Shown piece by piece: positions 52,098-60,379 of a DNA stretch of 64,000 nucleotides; within the stretch, counting starts at the first letter, position 1, and every line of letters starts with the position of its first letter. The notes beneath the pieces were generated by a model. It had not been told where the DNA came from. It did not search any database and saw only the letters and a program-made list of their open reading frames with translations. Source of the stretch: SZUA-35 sp964351995 (lineage in GTDB: Bacteria > Actinomycetota > Acidimicrobiia > Acidimicrobiales > SZUA-35); contig CAYGQE010000006.1 in NCBI GenBank assembly GCA_964351995.1, positions 1 to 64,000 of the forward strand, in the 5' to 3' direction. The position numbers and the translations under genes are program-made.

Positions 52098-52543
52098 GTG
52101 CAGTGGGTGAACTTCTTGCCGTCGTGCTCGAGCACCCAGATCGACCCCTTCTCACAACCCCGGCCTCGGATCTTCGCTCCAGCTGCAGCGAGTTGTTCGA
52201 CGATGATCGGGATCAAGTTGCCGTGGCTGCTGACCACGACCGTGCGTGACTTCTTCCCGTCAACGGCATCGGCCAGCACGGCCATGACGTCGGCGGTGTT
52301 GGCATCTTCCCAGAGGTCTTCGGTTTCGATCACTTCGAGGCCGTGGGCCTCGGCGGTGCCCTCGACAGTTTGGACACAACGAGTCGCTGGGCTCGACAGC
52401 ACCAAATCGACGTCGACTTCGGTCAATGCTTCGGTGATCACACCCGCTCGACGCCAACCCTTCTCGGAGAGTTGTCGGTAGCGATCGTGTTGTTCTGACT
52501 GCCTGGCGCCAGCGTGGGCGTGGCGGACGAGATAAACGGCCAT
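52061..52543 (-). CDS. SixA-like histidine phosphatase
   Basis: A 160-residue member of the histidine phosphatase superfamily: catalytic motif LVRHAHAG at residues 5-12, LSSPATRCVQTVEGTAE, and the second His in VVSSHGNLIP. The short form resembles SixA/phosphoglycerate mutase-like phosphatases, which may remove phosphate from His-containing phosphotransfer proteins. ATG 52543 gives the family N-terminus MAVYLVRHA. It is the last gene of a long minus-strand run, 13 bases after a PEP-utilising swivel protein that itself carries a phospho-His, a suggestive pairing (inference). Confidence 0.87.
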   Translation of the reverse strand: MAVYLVRHAHAGARQSEQHDRYRQLSEKGWRRAGVITEALTEVDVDLVLSSPATRCVQTVEGTAEAHGLEVIETEDLWEDANTADVMAVLADAVDGKKSRTVVVSSHGNLIPIIVEQLAAAGAKIRGRGCEKGSIWVLEHDGKKFTHCTYISRDVEMLFD

Positions 52544-52556
52544 GAGATCGGAGAGT

Positions 52557-54329
52557 CTAAGTGTCGAGGATGGTGACTGTCCCGGTGGAGCCATCGACTT
52601 CGATCATGGCGCCGTCGGGAATGCGCCTCGTGGCGTTGGTGACCGAGACGGCGCACGGAATCCCGAGTTCACGGGAGACAATCACGGCGTGGCTCATGAC
52701 GGCGCCGACGTCCACCACCACACCCTCGGCGGCCACGAAGAGCGGAGTCCACGAAGGGTCAGTCAGTGGGGCAACGAGGATCTCGCCGGGTTCGAGGCCC
52801 ATGGGGTCGGCAGGGTCGAGCACAACGCGGGCCTTGCCCCTCGCCACACCGAGGCAGCCGGGCAGACCCTGGATGACTTCGCCGACGGTCACCGGTGCCA
52901 GCTCGGCGGATCGAAGCTCCCATTCGTCGAGCGGAGGCTGGGCGGTGTCGAAGAAGAACGGAGGAATCCGCTCGTCGAGTCTGGCGTGCAGCGCCCGCCG
53001 CTCAGCGATCGTGTCGGTGAACGACGCAGGGTCTTCGAGGTAGGTGTCGACCTCGTCGATCACGAGGAACCAGAGGTCGCCCTTCTGCCCGCCGCTCTTC
53101 TCGCTGAGGCGCCGGTCGAGTTCCATGTTGCGCAGGCGAGCGCCGTGGATGGCCCGAACGACGGTGGTCTTCGTGCGTTCTCTGCTCTGCGAGAACAGTT
53201 GAGCGGAACGCAGCGCACGGGTGAAGATGCGGCGCATGAGGCGAGGCACTCGTTCGAGCGTGGCTGCTTCGAGGGTCGCCCGATCAGCGCCGAGGCGTTC
53301 GAGTTGCGCTGATGGGTCGTGGCTCTCGTCGGTGCCGCGCATGCGATCGATGAGGGTGAGGGCCAGCTCTGGCCGGGTTTCCCAGGTGTCGAACGCGGTG
53401 TCCCATTCGTTCGGGCCGCGCGAGCCGAAGTCGTCGAGGAAGGCCCGGAAGGCGGTGCGAAAAACAGCCGCAGACGGCTCGGCCTCGAGGCGTTCCATGA
53501 GACCGCCGACGCCGGCATCGAACGCAGCGTTGACCGCGGGCTCGGATGTGGCGATGCGGCTGAGCTTCCACATCTCGACCGAAGGTGCCGCACTGTCGAC
53601 GCCGCCGAGGCCAGCCAGGAGTTGGACGGCGAGCGGTCCATCATCCAGCAACTGCTCGCAGAGGTTCGTGAGCACCGCGATGGTGATGCCCGCAGCGAAG
53701 CTGATCTTGAGATGCCTGGTGAAGAGCTCCTCGAAGAACTCCATGAACTCTTCGGTCAGGTCGAACAGATCAGCGTCAGCAGCATCGAGCGGTGCGAGCG
53801 ACGCCAGATATCGATCGACGGCGGCCTGGTCCTGTGCGAGCTCGGGCACCTCCCTCGTTCGTAGCAGTTTGATGACGTAGCCCAGGCCCGCAAGCGACGC
53901 TCGAAGGTTCTTCTCGCCATCAATGGGCACATGCGGAGGAGGGTCACCCACACCGAGGAAGTTGACGTCAGCGTCCTCGGCCTTGCCGCCAGGCATACGG
54001 GCCGACGCCGTTCGTTGAATGCTGAGGTTGAGATACGAGTAGCCACCGAACACGCCGGAGCCGACGGCGGTGGTGATCGGCAGGCTGTCGAGTTCGTCCG
54101 GTCGGATGAGGCCACTGGCCAAGATGGCCGCTCGCATCGAACGTTCACCTGCTTCAGCCGCGATGCTGAAGCTGAGGGGGGTGAACACCTCGGGGTAGAC
54201 CTCGCCAGCGTTGCCCCTGGTATAGATCGGGAATCGCCTGCTGGGGTCGTGGCCGACCCAGCGGTCAGTGTTCTGGTCGGTGCTGGCGCCGATGGGCTTC
54301 CACATGTGGTTCGTGGGGTCAGTGGTCAT
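52557..54329 (-). CDS. PEP-utilising enzyme mobile-domain protein without ATP-grasp
   Basis: A 590-residue protein. The C-terminal 90 residues are a PEP-synthase/PPDK phosphohistidine swivel domain (GCLGVARGKARVVLD; LEPGEILVAPLTDPSWTPLF; VDVGAVMSHAVIVSRELGIP) with the phospho-accepting His in MSHAV. Residues 30-450 resemble the central substrate-binding region of rifampin-phosphotransferase-type enzymes (EVYPEVFTPLSFSIAAEAG). The N-terminal ATP-grasp domain that would phosphorylate the His is absent and not encoded nearby. ATG 54329 shares its A with the SDR stop. Role unclear: half-enzyme needing a partner, or a repurposed binding protein. Confidence 0.8.
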   Translation of the reverse strand: MTTDPTNHMWKPIGASTDQNTDRWVGHDPSRRFPIYTRGNAGEVYPEVFTPLSFSIAAEAGERSMRAAILASGLIRPDELDSLPITTAVGSGVFGGYSYLNLSIQRTASARMPGGKAEDADVNFLGVGDPPPHVPIDGEKNLRASLAGLGYVIKLLRTREVPELAQDQAAVDRYLASLAPLDAADADLFDLTEEFMEFFEELFTRHLKISFAAGITIAVLTNLCEQLLDDGPLAVQLLAGLGGVDSAAPSVEMWKLSRIATSEPAVNAAFDAGVGGLMERLEAEPSAAVFRTAFRAFLDDFGSRGPNEWDTAFDTWETRPELALTLIDRMRGTDESHDPSAQLERLGADRATLEAATLERVPRLMRRIFTRALRSAQLFSQSRERTKTTVVRAIHGARLRNMELDRRLSEKSGGQKGDLWFLVIDEVDTYLEDPASFTDTIAERRALHARLDERIPPFFFDTAQPPLDEWELRSAELAPVTVGEVIQGLPGCLGVARGKARVVLDPADPMGLEPGEILVAPLTDPSWTPLFVAAEGVVVDVGAVMSHAVIVSRELGIPCAVSVTNATRRIPDGAMIEVDGSTGTVTILDT

Positions 54330-55108
54330 CAGATCGCCGTCCAGCCGCCGTCGACGCACAGCACCTGGCCGGTGGTGTAGGTCGAGGCATCAGAGGCGAG
54401 ATACAGCAGCGCTCCGTCGAGCTCTCCCTGCTTGCCTGCTCGTCCCATCGGGGCGTTGCCGGTGATGTAGTTCATGCCACCCTCTGTCTCGAACATCTCT
54501 TCGTTCATCTCCGTTTCGAACCATCCAGGAGCGATGGCGTTGACTCTGACGTTCTTGCGGGCCCACTGCGATGCGAGCTCGCGGGTCAGGTTGTGGACCC
54601 CGCCCTTCGATGCGGCATAGCCCGCCGCTTTCAATCGGCCACCGCCGACTTCTCCGAGGACCGAACCAATATTCACGATCGAACCGGGAGCCCCGCGCTC
54701 GATCATGGTGCGAGCGGCCTGTCTGGCCAGGTCGAACGGTGCAATCAGGTCGATCTCGACCTCACGGCGAAACTCGTCGATGTCTTCGTCGATCGCCGGC
54801 AGGACCCGGGAAATGCCGGCGTTGTTGACCACGACATCGATCTGGCCGTACTCGGCCATCGTTGCGTCGACGAGCTTGGTGATGTCGCCGGGTGCGCCGA
54901 CGTCGCAGGCCACAGCGATCGAGTTGGGTAGCTGGGCTGCAAGTGCCTCCAAGCGATCGACTCGCCGAGCGGCCAAGACAACGGCGGCGCCGGCATCGCT
55001 CAGCACGTGGGCGAAGCGTTCACCCAATCCAGAGCTGGCTCCGGTCAGAACGGCAACCTTGCCATCGAGGCGAAAGAGGTCGGGAAGTGCGGTGGCAGTG
55101 TCAGTCAC
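54329..55108 (-). CDS. Short-chain dehydrogenase/reductase
   Basis: A 259-residue classical SDR: cofactor loop TGASSGLGERF, VNNAGISRVLP, catalytic Ser in NIGSVLGEVGG, and YAASKGGVHNLTREL with the Tyr and Lys, ending DGGWTAI. Acts on alcohol/ketone substrates with NAD(P); an Arg-rich AARRVDRLE after strand 2 favours NADP. GTG 55108 is chosen at the natural N-terminus and overlaps the LLM gene stop by eight bases. Confidence 0.92.
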   Translation of the reverse strand: MTDTATALPDLFRLDGKVAVLTGASSGLGERFAHVLSDAGAAVVLAARRVDRLEALAAQLPNSIAVACDVGAPGDITKLVDATMAEYGQIDVVVNNAGISRVLPAIDEDIDEFRREVEIDLIAPFDLARQAARTMIERGAPGSIVNIGSVLGEVGGGRLKAAGYAASKGGVHNLTRELASQWARKNVRVNAIAPGWFETEMNEEMFETEGGMNYITGNAPMGRAGKQGELDGALLYLASDASTYTTGQVLCVDGGWTAI

Positions 55109-56117
55109 CGACTGATGCTGCCACGTTTCGTGATGAGGTTGCAGATGCACCAAGGCAAGCCTCGGCGATCAACGCATGCGACCGGACTCGGGCGACGTGA
55201 TCGTGGCAGATGCCAACGATGGTGATGTCCTCGGTGTCGTACTGCTGCGACAGTGATGTGAGCTCGGCCTTCACCGTGGCCGGCGAGCCGACGACGGCCG
55301 GGGCAACACCGACACGGGGCTCGTGCGGGCCTTCGATGAGTGCACCCTGGGCGAGCGCATCGTCGATGGTGGGAACCGGACCCTCGAACCCATTGCGTTT
55401 GAACTGCTGGATGCTGGTGGCAAGCAGATTGGCATCGTGGTCGGTGTCGGCCGCAAGTGCTGAGACGGCGATGGTCACGTGCGGTTCCTCGAGCTGCGCC
55501 GATGGCGCGAAGGCCTGGCGGTAGGTGTCGACTGCCTCCTGGCCGTCGCCAGAGGAGATGAAGTGAGCCCAGGCCAGCGGAAGGCCGAGCTGGCCGGCGA
55601 GCGTGGCGCTCGACGTGCTGGATGCCAGCAACCAGATCGGCGGCCTGGTGGAGCCGAGGGGCGACGCGTGCACCTCACCGACGCCGCCAGCGAGGTAGCC
55701 CGCCAGCTCCGCCAGCTTTGCTTCGTAGCCGTCGTTGGTGAAGCCGGTCGTTCCGCGCGCCAGGGCATCAGCTGCAGCCGAACCGCCGCCGGGTGCCCGG
55801 CCGAGGCCGAGGTCGATCCGGCCCGGGTGGAGCGCACTCAGCATGTGGAACACCTCGGCAACCTTGAGTGGGCTGTAGTGCGAGAGCATCACGCCGCCGG
55901 AGCCGACTCGGATACTCGACGTGGCTGCAGCGATGGCCCCGATCAGTATTTCTGGGGCCGTACCCGCATAACCGCTGGAGTTGTGATGCTCGGCAACCCA
56001 GTACCGCTGGTAGCCGAACGCCTCGGCGCGCTTTGCGAGGTCGACGGTGTTGGCGACCGCCTGTGGAGCAGTGGAACCAGCCGGAATGGGCGTTTGATCG
56101 AGAATGCTCAGCTGCAC
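55101..56117 (-). CDS. LLM-class flavin-dependent oxidoreductase
   Basis: A 338-residue luciferase-like monooxygenase: LSILDQTPIPAGSTA start, YQRYWVAEHHNSSGYAGTAP, IRVGSGGVMLSHYSPLKVAE and RIDLGLGRAPGG. This is the MsnO8/YhbW-like group that uses FMN or F420 on unknown substrates. Start is GTG 56117. It lies 24 bases after the LuxR-type regulator on the same strand and overlaps the SDR gene. Confidence 0.9.
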   Translation of the reverse strand: MQLSILDQTPIPAGSTAPQAVANTVDLAKRAEAFGYQRYWVAEHHNSSGYAGTAPEILIGAIAAATSSIRVGSGGVMLSHYSPLKVAEVFHMLSALHPGRIDLGLGRAPGGGSAAADALARGTTGFTNDGYEAKLAELAGYLAGGVGEVHASPLGSTRPPIWLLASSTSSATLAGQLGLPLAWAHFISSGDGQEAVDTYRQAFAPSAQLEEPHVTIAVSALAADTDHDANLLATSIQQFKRNGFEGPVPTIDDALAQGALIEGPHEPRVGVAPAVVGSPATVKAELTSLSQQYDTEDITIVGICHDHVARVRSHALIAEACLGASATSSRNVAASVGD

Positions 56118-56141
56118 CCCGTCGAGCGTAGGCCCGCCCGT

Positions 56142-56813
56142 TCAGTCGGCGGCACCGAGCCACGCCAGCACGGCTCGGACTCGGCGATGTGCTTCAGGTT
56201 CTTCGCCGAGCTGCAGCTTCGAGAAGATCGAGTTGATGTGTTTCGCCACAGCTCGTTCACTCAGGACGAGGCGCTGCCCGATGGCAGCGTTGTTCCAGCC
56301 CTCCGCAATGAGCGAGAGCACCTCTCGCTCTCGGGGTGTGAGCATGTCGATGGTGCTCGGCTGCGTTGTTCGACTCTCCACCAGTACTGACACAACTGCT
56401 GGGTCGACGCTGGACCCGTTTGTAGCGACGGCTTCGACGGCTCGCAGGAGCACAGCCCGGTCGCCCACGTTCTCCTTCAAGAGGTAGGCAACTCCCTCAG
56501 TTCCATGTTCAAAGACGGAGGACACGAACTCTGGATCTGCGTGCTGGCTCAGGACCACGACACCAATCGGTGCGGCGCCACCTGAGGTTCGGTTCCGAAG
56601 CCATCGGACCGCCTGCACGCCTTCGTCGGTCAGCGTCGGAGGCATTCGCATGTCGGTGATGACCACGTCGGGGGCTGTCTCTTCCACTGCCACGAAAAGC
56701 TCAGGAAGGGAACCCGCCTCAGCGACGACAGAGATTCCTTCAAGCGACTCGAGCACAGCAACAACACCAGCCCGCACCAACAAGTCGTCATCAGCCACGA
56801 CAACTCGATGCAT
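56142..56813 (-). CDS. NarL/LuxR-type response regulator
   Basis: A 223-residue regulator. The receiver domain has ADDD at the acidic pocket, Asp54 in VITDMRMPP, and the Lys in YLLKENVG; a C-terminal LuxR helix-turn-helix has LTPREREVLSLIAEGWNNAA and LSERAVAKHINSIFSKL. Paired with the histidine kinase gene whose stop overlaps its start (GTGATG: GTG 56816 or ATG 56813). Likely output of the kinase and perhaps controller of the whole cytolysin-like operon. Confidence 0.92.
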   Translation of the reverse strand: MHRVVVADDDLLVRAGVVAVLESLEGISVVAEAGSLPELFVAVEETAPDVVITDMRMPPTLTDEGVQAVRWLRNRTSGGAAPIGVVVLSQHADPEFVSSVFEHGTEGVAYLLKENVGDRAVLLRAVEAVATNGSSVDPAVVSVLVESRTTQPSTIDMLTPREREVLSLIAEGWNNAAIGQRLVLSERAVAKHINSIFSKLQLGEEPEAHRRVRAVLAWLGAAD

Positions 56814-58054
56814 CACTGGGGACGTCCCGTTGCTTCGAGCGGGACGCGAGCTTCGATCGTGGTGAGTCCCGCCGGCATCGAAGTGATCGAGAGCGTGCCA
56901 TTCAGTGACCCGACACGGTCCTGCATGTTCAGCAAACCTCGCGAATGTTGTGTGTTGATCACGTCGAAACCGAGCCCGTCATCGCTGACCGAGAGTACGA
57001 GCTCGTCGACCTCCTGCGTGAGTTGGACGACGATGTCAACATCTGGCCCGCCGTGTTTGACGGCGTTCTGCAACGCCTCGTTTGCAACGAAGTAGAGGTG
57101 GATGGCAATGCGCTCTGCCACTGGCTGGTCAAGAGTGTGTTCCCACCGGACCGTCCCCTCGGTCCGCCGACACAACGCCCGCAGCGCATCAGTGAGGCCA
57201 CGCTCGACAAGGAGCGAGGGATAGATGCCCGAGGCGAGATCTCGCAGATCCTTCAGTGCTGCGGTGGCTTCGGCGTGCAAGTCGTCGAGCTGTGCGCTGG
57301 TCACCGCTGTTGTTTCCACGAGTTGGCCAGCGAGCTTCAGCCGCACGGCAAGCGAGACGAGTCGCTGTTGAGCACCATCGTGGATGTCGCGTTCGATTCG
57401 CCCTCGCTCAGCATCGGCGACCTCGACCACTCGTCGGCGCGATTCTCGCAACGCAGACTCTGATGCCTGGAGTCGTTCGTTCCGATCCAGTGAGGCATCA
57501 AGTGAGGCGACAAGCGTTCGGTTCCCATCGCGAATGGCGGCGGTGAACATCCAGCAGTGGCTGATGAGAAAGCCGGCGATGGTGGCGTTGACGGCCCAGT
57601 CGGGCCCCAGTTCCTGGATGCGCAACCCATCCTGCATCGTGCCGAGCAGGCTGAACACGGCGATCACGGGAACAGCACCGAAGGCGAGTAGACGGTGCTG
57701 GTGATCCTCGAGGTAGGTGGCCGCGACGACCACGGGGACCAACACATTGAACAAGAACACCGGCATGCCGAGTGGGACAAGTGCGACGGCGAAGAGTGAC
57801 CAGGCCCAGAATCCACCGGCGTACAAAGCGACCGCTTGTGGGAGGTCGCCACGCTTGGCAAGTCGGCCACCAGAGAAGCGGATGAGCGCTGAGGTCCATC
57901 CAACAGCACAGAGCCACAGCAGATCCCAGGCCTGGAAGCCAACGGCAATGGCTCCGAGTGCCAGTGTGGCTCCGCCGGCGGCAATGAGGTCAGATCGCAA
58001 GAGGTCGAGGAACCTGGCGGTCTGGTCGAGGCGGAGGCCATCGTCTTGTGGCAT
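56813..58054 (-). CDS. NarL-type sensor histidine kinase
   Basis: A 413-residue kinase. Five to six transmembrane helices lie in residues 20-175, with no large outside domain, so it senses in or at the membrane. A short coiled linker leads to the HisKA_3 domain with His225 in RIERDIHDGAQQRL, and the HATPase_c domain has the N box YFVANEALQNAVKHGG and G box VSDDGLGFD. ATG 58054 follows AGGAG. It lies 35 bases after the lone receiver gene and overlaps the response regulator. Confidence 0.92.
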   Translation of the reverse strand: MPQDDGLRLDQTARFLDLLRSDLIAAGGATLALGAIAVGFQAWDLLWLCAVGWTSALIRFSGGRLAKRGDLPQAVALYAGGFWAWSLFAVALVPLGMPVFLFNVLVPVVVAATYLEDHQHRLLAFGAVPVIAVFSLLGTMQDGLRIQELGPDWAVNATIAGFLISHCWMFTAAIRDGNRTLVASLDASLDRNERLQASESALRESRRRVVEVADAERGRIERDIHDGAQQRLVSLAVRLKLAGQLVETTAVTSAQLDDLHAEATAALKDLRDLASGIYPSLLVERGLTDALRALCRRTEGTVRWEHTLDQPVAERIAIHLYFVANEALQNAVKHGGPDVDIVVQLTQEVDELVLSVSDDGLGFDVINTQHSRGLLNMQDRVGSLNGTLSITSMPAGLTTIEARVPLEATGRPQ

Positions 58055-58089
58055 CGACGCCGCTCCTGATCCTTGGATGTGCCCGGTTC

Positions 58090-58479
58090 TTAGATGTGCG
58101 CCCGCCAACAGTGAAGCAGAACCTCTGGTGACAGCAGCACTTTCGGTACGAACTCATCAACGCACCGCCACGCCGGTTCATTCATCGGCAGAGCTTCTCG
58201 GTCGTAACTGCTCATGAGGACGACGGTCGGTCGTGGCTCGTGGCGATCGGCCAAGCAACGAGCCAGCTCGAGCCCGTTTGCCCCAGGAAGGAGGAAGTCG
58301 ATCAGGAGAAGGTCAGCTGAACCGACCGAAGCGGCGCTGGCGACACCCTCCATCGCCAGCACCGCCTCCGCCGATCGAGCAGTACCGATGAGCTCGAAGC
58401 CATCGAGTGCTGCGACGACGAGCGCCACCGTTGCCAGGAACGGGGCATGGTCATCGATGGCGAAGACCGTGGTCGTCAC
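58090..58479 (-). CDS. Single-domain response-regulator receiver
   Basis: A 129-residue receiver without output domain. The acidic pocket is IDDH (Asp9, Asp10), the phospho-acceptor Asp61 lies in LLLIDFLLPGANG, and Lys113 in EFVPKVLL. The Thr/Ser of the switch is in VVLMSSYD. GTG 58479 has AGGAGG upstream. It starts 13 bases after the cytolysin-like gene and precedes the histidine kinase, so it may act as a phosphate sink or partner of that kinase. Confidence 0.8.
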   Translation of the reverse strand: MTTTVFAIDDHAPFLATVALVVAALDGFELIGTARSAEAVLAMEGVASAASVGSADLLLIDFLLPGANGLELARCLADRHEPRPTVVLMSSYDREALPMNEPAWRCVDEFVPKVLLSPEVLLHCWRAHI

Positions 58480-58492
58480 GATGCCCGCCCTC

Positions 58493-60244
58493 CTAGTTGG
58501 GATTGGATGAGGTAATCCCGCCGGTCGTGGGGTTGACCCACCGGTTGAAGTCGATCGAGCAGCGGTTCTCGTCGAGCGAGATCCTTCCTTCTCGGCTCGA
58601 CCAGTCGCCGTCACCGACGGTCGGCCTCGACCGAATCGACGCTTCGAACTCCTCGACGTCCCAGACGTTGGCGCAAGCCGGCCCCGTTGCCGTGAACGAG
58701 AACGTGATCTTGTTCCATCCCCACTCCAGCAGATCGCTGTTGATCTTTTTGTCGATGGAATCGGGGTTCGACCGTTCGCTCGCTTCACCAATAGACCCAC
58801 CGCGATCTGTCGTGACGGTGACCGTGCCGTTGTCGATGTCTGAGACGTTGACAAGGAACTCAAAGGGCCGAGCCGTGTCAGTGCAGACGACCTGCTGAAG
58901 AGTGGCCTCATCAGCGACGTCGATGGGTACGCCGTCGAGTGTGCGCATCGTCATCGTCAGTGGGGCTGCGGTGGCAGTGTTCGCTGGACCGAAGTACCGG
59001 CTGAGATCACCGCTCTGGATTGCGGCGAGTGCCTGGCTTTGATCTCCGCCGTAAGCGATCAGCTGCACTTCGCTGCGTGACAGCACTTCTCGCTGTTCTG
59101 CTGAGAGGCTGGCTTCGCCGTCGATGCCGTTGTAGGAGCCGTCGACGATGGCCGTCAGCTCTGTCGCACTCTCCACCTCTGAGCTGGTGAGCGTGTAGTA
59201 CATCACCCGGCCGTAGGTGACTGAGTCGATCACGACTGGTGGGTTGTCGGTACCCAACCGGCCTGAGGCGATCAAGGCATCGACTTCGGCTTCCGTCACT
59301 TCGGCGGCGAAGAAGTCAGCGGGTGATGACGACGAGTCCAGCTCCATGCTGATCGTGAACATCGGCTGTACGAGCCGCACCACGATCGAGTGTTGTTGCA
59401 CGGCCTCGTCCATGGCGAACGTGCCCTCGAAGCCGGCTGAACTCGTGACCGACCGGTAGTGGAGCGAGATGCCAAGCTCGAGCGATGTCTGCTCAAACGA
59501 GTGGGTCTCAGACTTGCTGTAGGTGATGTCGCCGGAAATGACGTCGATCCCATTCCCGCCGATGCGAGCGTCGGCATCGCGCTTCAGTGCCGTCACCGCT
59601 TGCTGAATGTCTGACGATTCGGGTGCTGCGACCATTTGCACGTTCTCGAACGAGTCAGCGGTGGAAACCAACTCGAACGGTGCTCGGGCCAGCGGCACCA
59701 CCCGAAGGTCCGCCTGGTCGATCGCCCCACCCTCGACAACGAGGCCGGGAAGAGCATTGCCCTGGAACGCGTTGACGGGGAACTCGGTGAACACCGTGCT
59801 CATGACCCGAAGCCCTTGCGCCTGGCAGACGGTTTCGTTTCGCCCCGCACCGCTGACAACTGGGCCCGAGGAGATCGAACCCTCGCGACTGTCCACTGAC
59901 ACGGCGGTTGGTGTGTCCCATGTCGTCAGAGTCGACAATTGGGCGGCGACCTCGGGATCAAGCACCGGTTCTGGTTCCAGTATCGGAAGGGGCACGACTT
60001 CGATGGTCGTCGTCGAGTCCGGCTGATCAACAGGAGCCGTGGTGGGAGGCGCCTGGATTGTCGAGGGGGTTCCTTCTGCAGCAATGGACTCCGCTCCCAT
60101 CACGTTGAAGGTCACGATCGCCGCTGCTGATGCCACCACGCCGATGGCTGTGAGACCACCGACGACAAGACCGACCGTTCGTAGAGCACCTGATCGAGTG
60201 TTTCGACCGTTCGTTGTTTCGGTGGATCGCTCGTGGCCTGTCAT
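58493..60244 (-). CDS. Membrane-anchored cholesterol-dependent-cytolysin-like protein
   Basis: A 583-residue protein. Short cytoplasmic tail, one membrane helix (about 22-47, VGLVVGGLTAIGVVASAAAI), a Pro/Thr linker to about 95, then blocks that follow the thiol-activated cytolysin family in order: NALPGLVVEGGAI with VVPLARAPFELV (157-193), GDITYSKSETHSFEQ (238-252), VRLVQPMFTISMEL with SPADFF (289-312), PPVVIDSVTYGRVMYYTL (335-352) and SEVQLIAYGGD (391-401). These match domains 1-3, including the YSKS and YGR signatures. The C-terminal 130 residues (454-583) lack the cholesterol-binding undecapeptide and hold Cys454, Cys524 and Cys562. ATG 60244 has GTGAGG upstream. The anchor and changed domain 4 argue against a secreted toxin. 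Confidence 0.8.
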   Translation of the reverse strand: MTGHERSTETTNGRNTRSGALRTVGLVVGGLTAIGVVASAAAIVTFNVMGAESIAAEGTPSTIQAPPTTAPVDQPDSTTTIEVVPLPILEPEPVLDPEVAAQLSTLTTWDTPTAVSVDSREGSISSGPVVSGAGRNETVCQAQGLRVMSTVFTEFPVNAFQGNALPGLVVEGGAIDQADLRVVPLARAPFELVSTADSFENVQMVAAPESSDIQQAVTALKRDADARIGGNGIDVISGDITYSKSETHSFEQTSLELGISLHYRSVTSSAGFEGTFAMDEAVQQHSIVVRLVQPMFTISMELDSSSSPADFFAAEVTEAEVDALIASGRLGTDNPPVVIDSVTYGRVMYYTLTSSEVESATELTAIVDGSYNGIDGEASLSAEQREVLSRSEVQLIAYGGDQSQALAAIQSGDLSRYFGPANTATAAPLTMTMRTLDGVPIDVADEATLQQVVCTDTARPFEFLVNVSDIDNGTVTVTTDRGGSIGEASERSNPDSIDKKINSDLLEWGWNKITFSFTATGPACANVWDVEEFEASIRSRPTVGDGDWSSREGRISLDENRCSIDFNRWVNPTTGGITSSNPN

Positions 60245-60310
60245 CTCGTGCCTCACGTGGTTGGTCGTGACAGTCCGGAAGTGGAGCGGCACGTTCAATC
60301 ATGTTGAGGG

Positions 60311-60370
60311 ACTGACGTCGTGGCGTCAGTCGTGCAGGCGGGTGTGTTACCCGGGGGTGCAGGCACCCCC
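60311..60370 (-). terminator. Two hairpins after the helicase gene
   Basis: ACTGACG/CGTCAGT (60311-60317, 60324-60330) and GGGGGTGC/GCACCCCC (60353-60360, 60363-60370) lie between the helicase stop and the cytolysin-like gene. They would separate the two transcripts, though the first could also lie in the leader of the latter. Confidence 0.55.
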
Positions 60371-60379
60371 TACGCAGTA

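Noticed and set aside
58493..60244. Classical secreted, cholesterol-binding toxin
   Set aside because: The N-terminal hydrophobic segment looks like an anchor without a cleavage site, and the undecapeptide is absent, so only a fold relationship is claimed.
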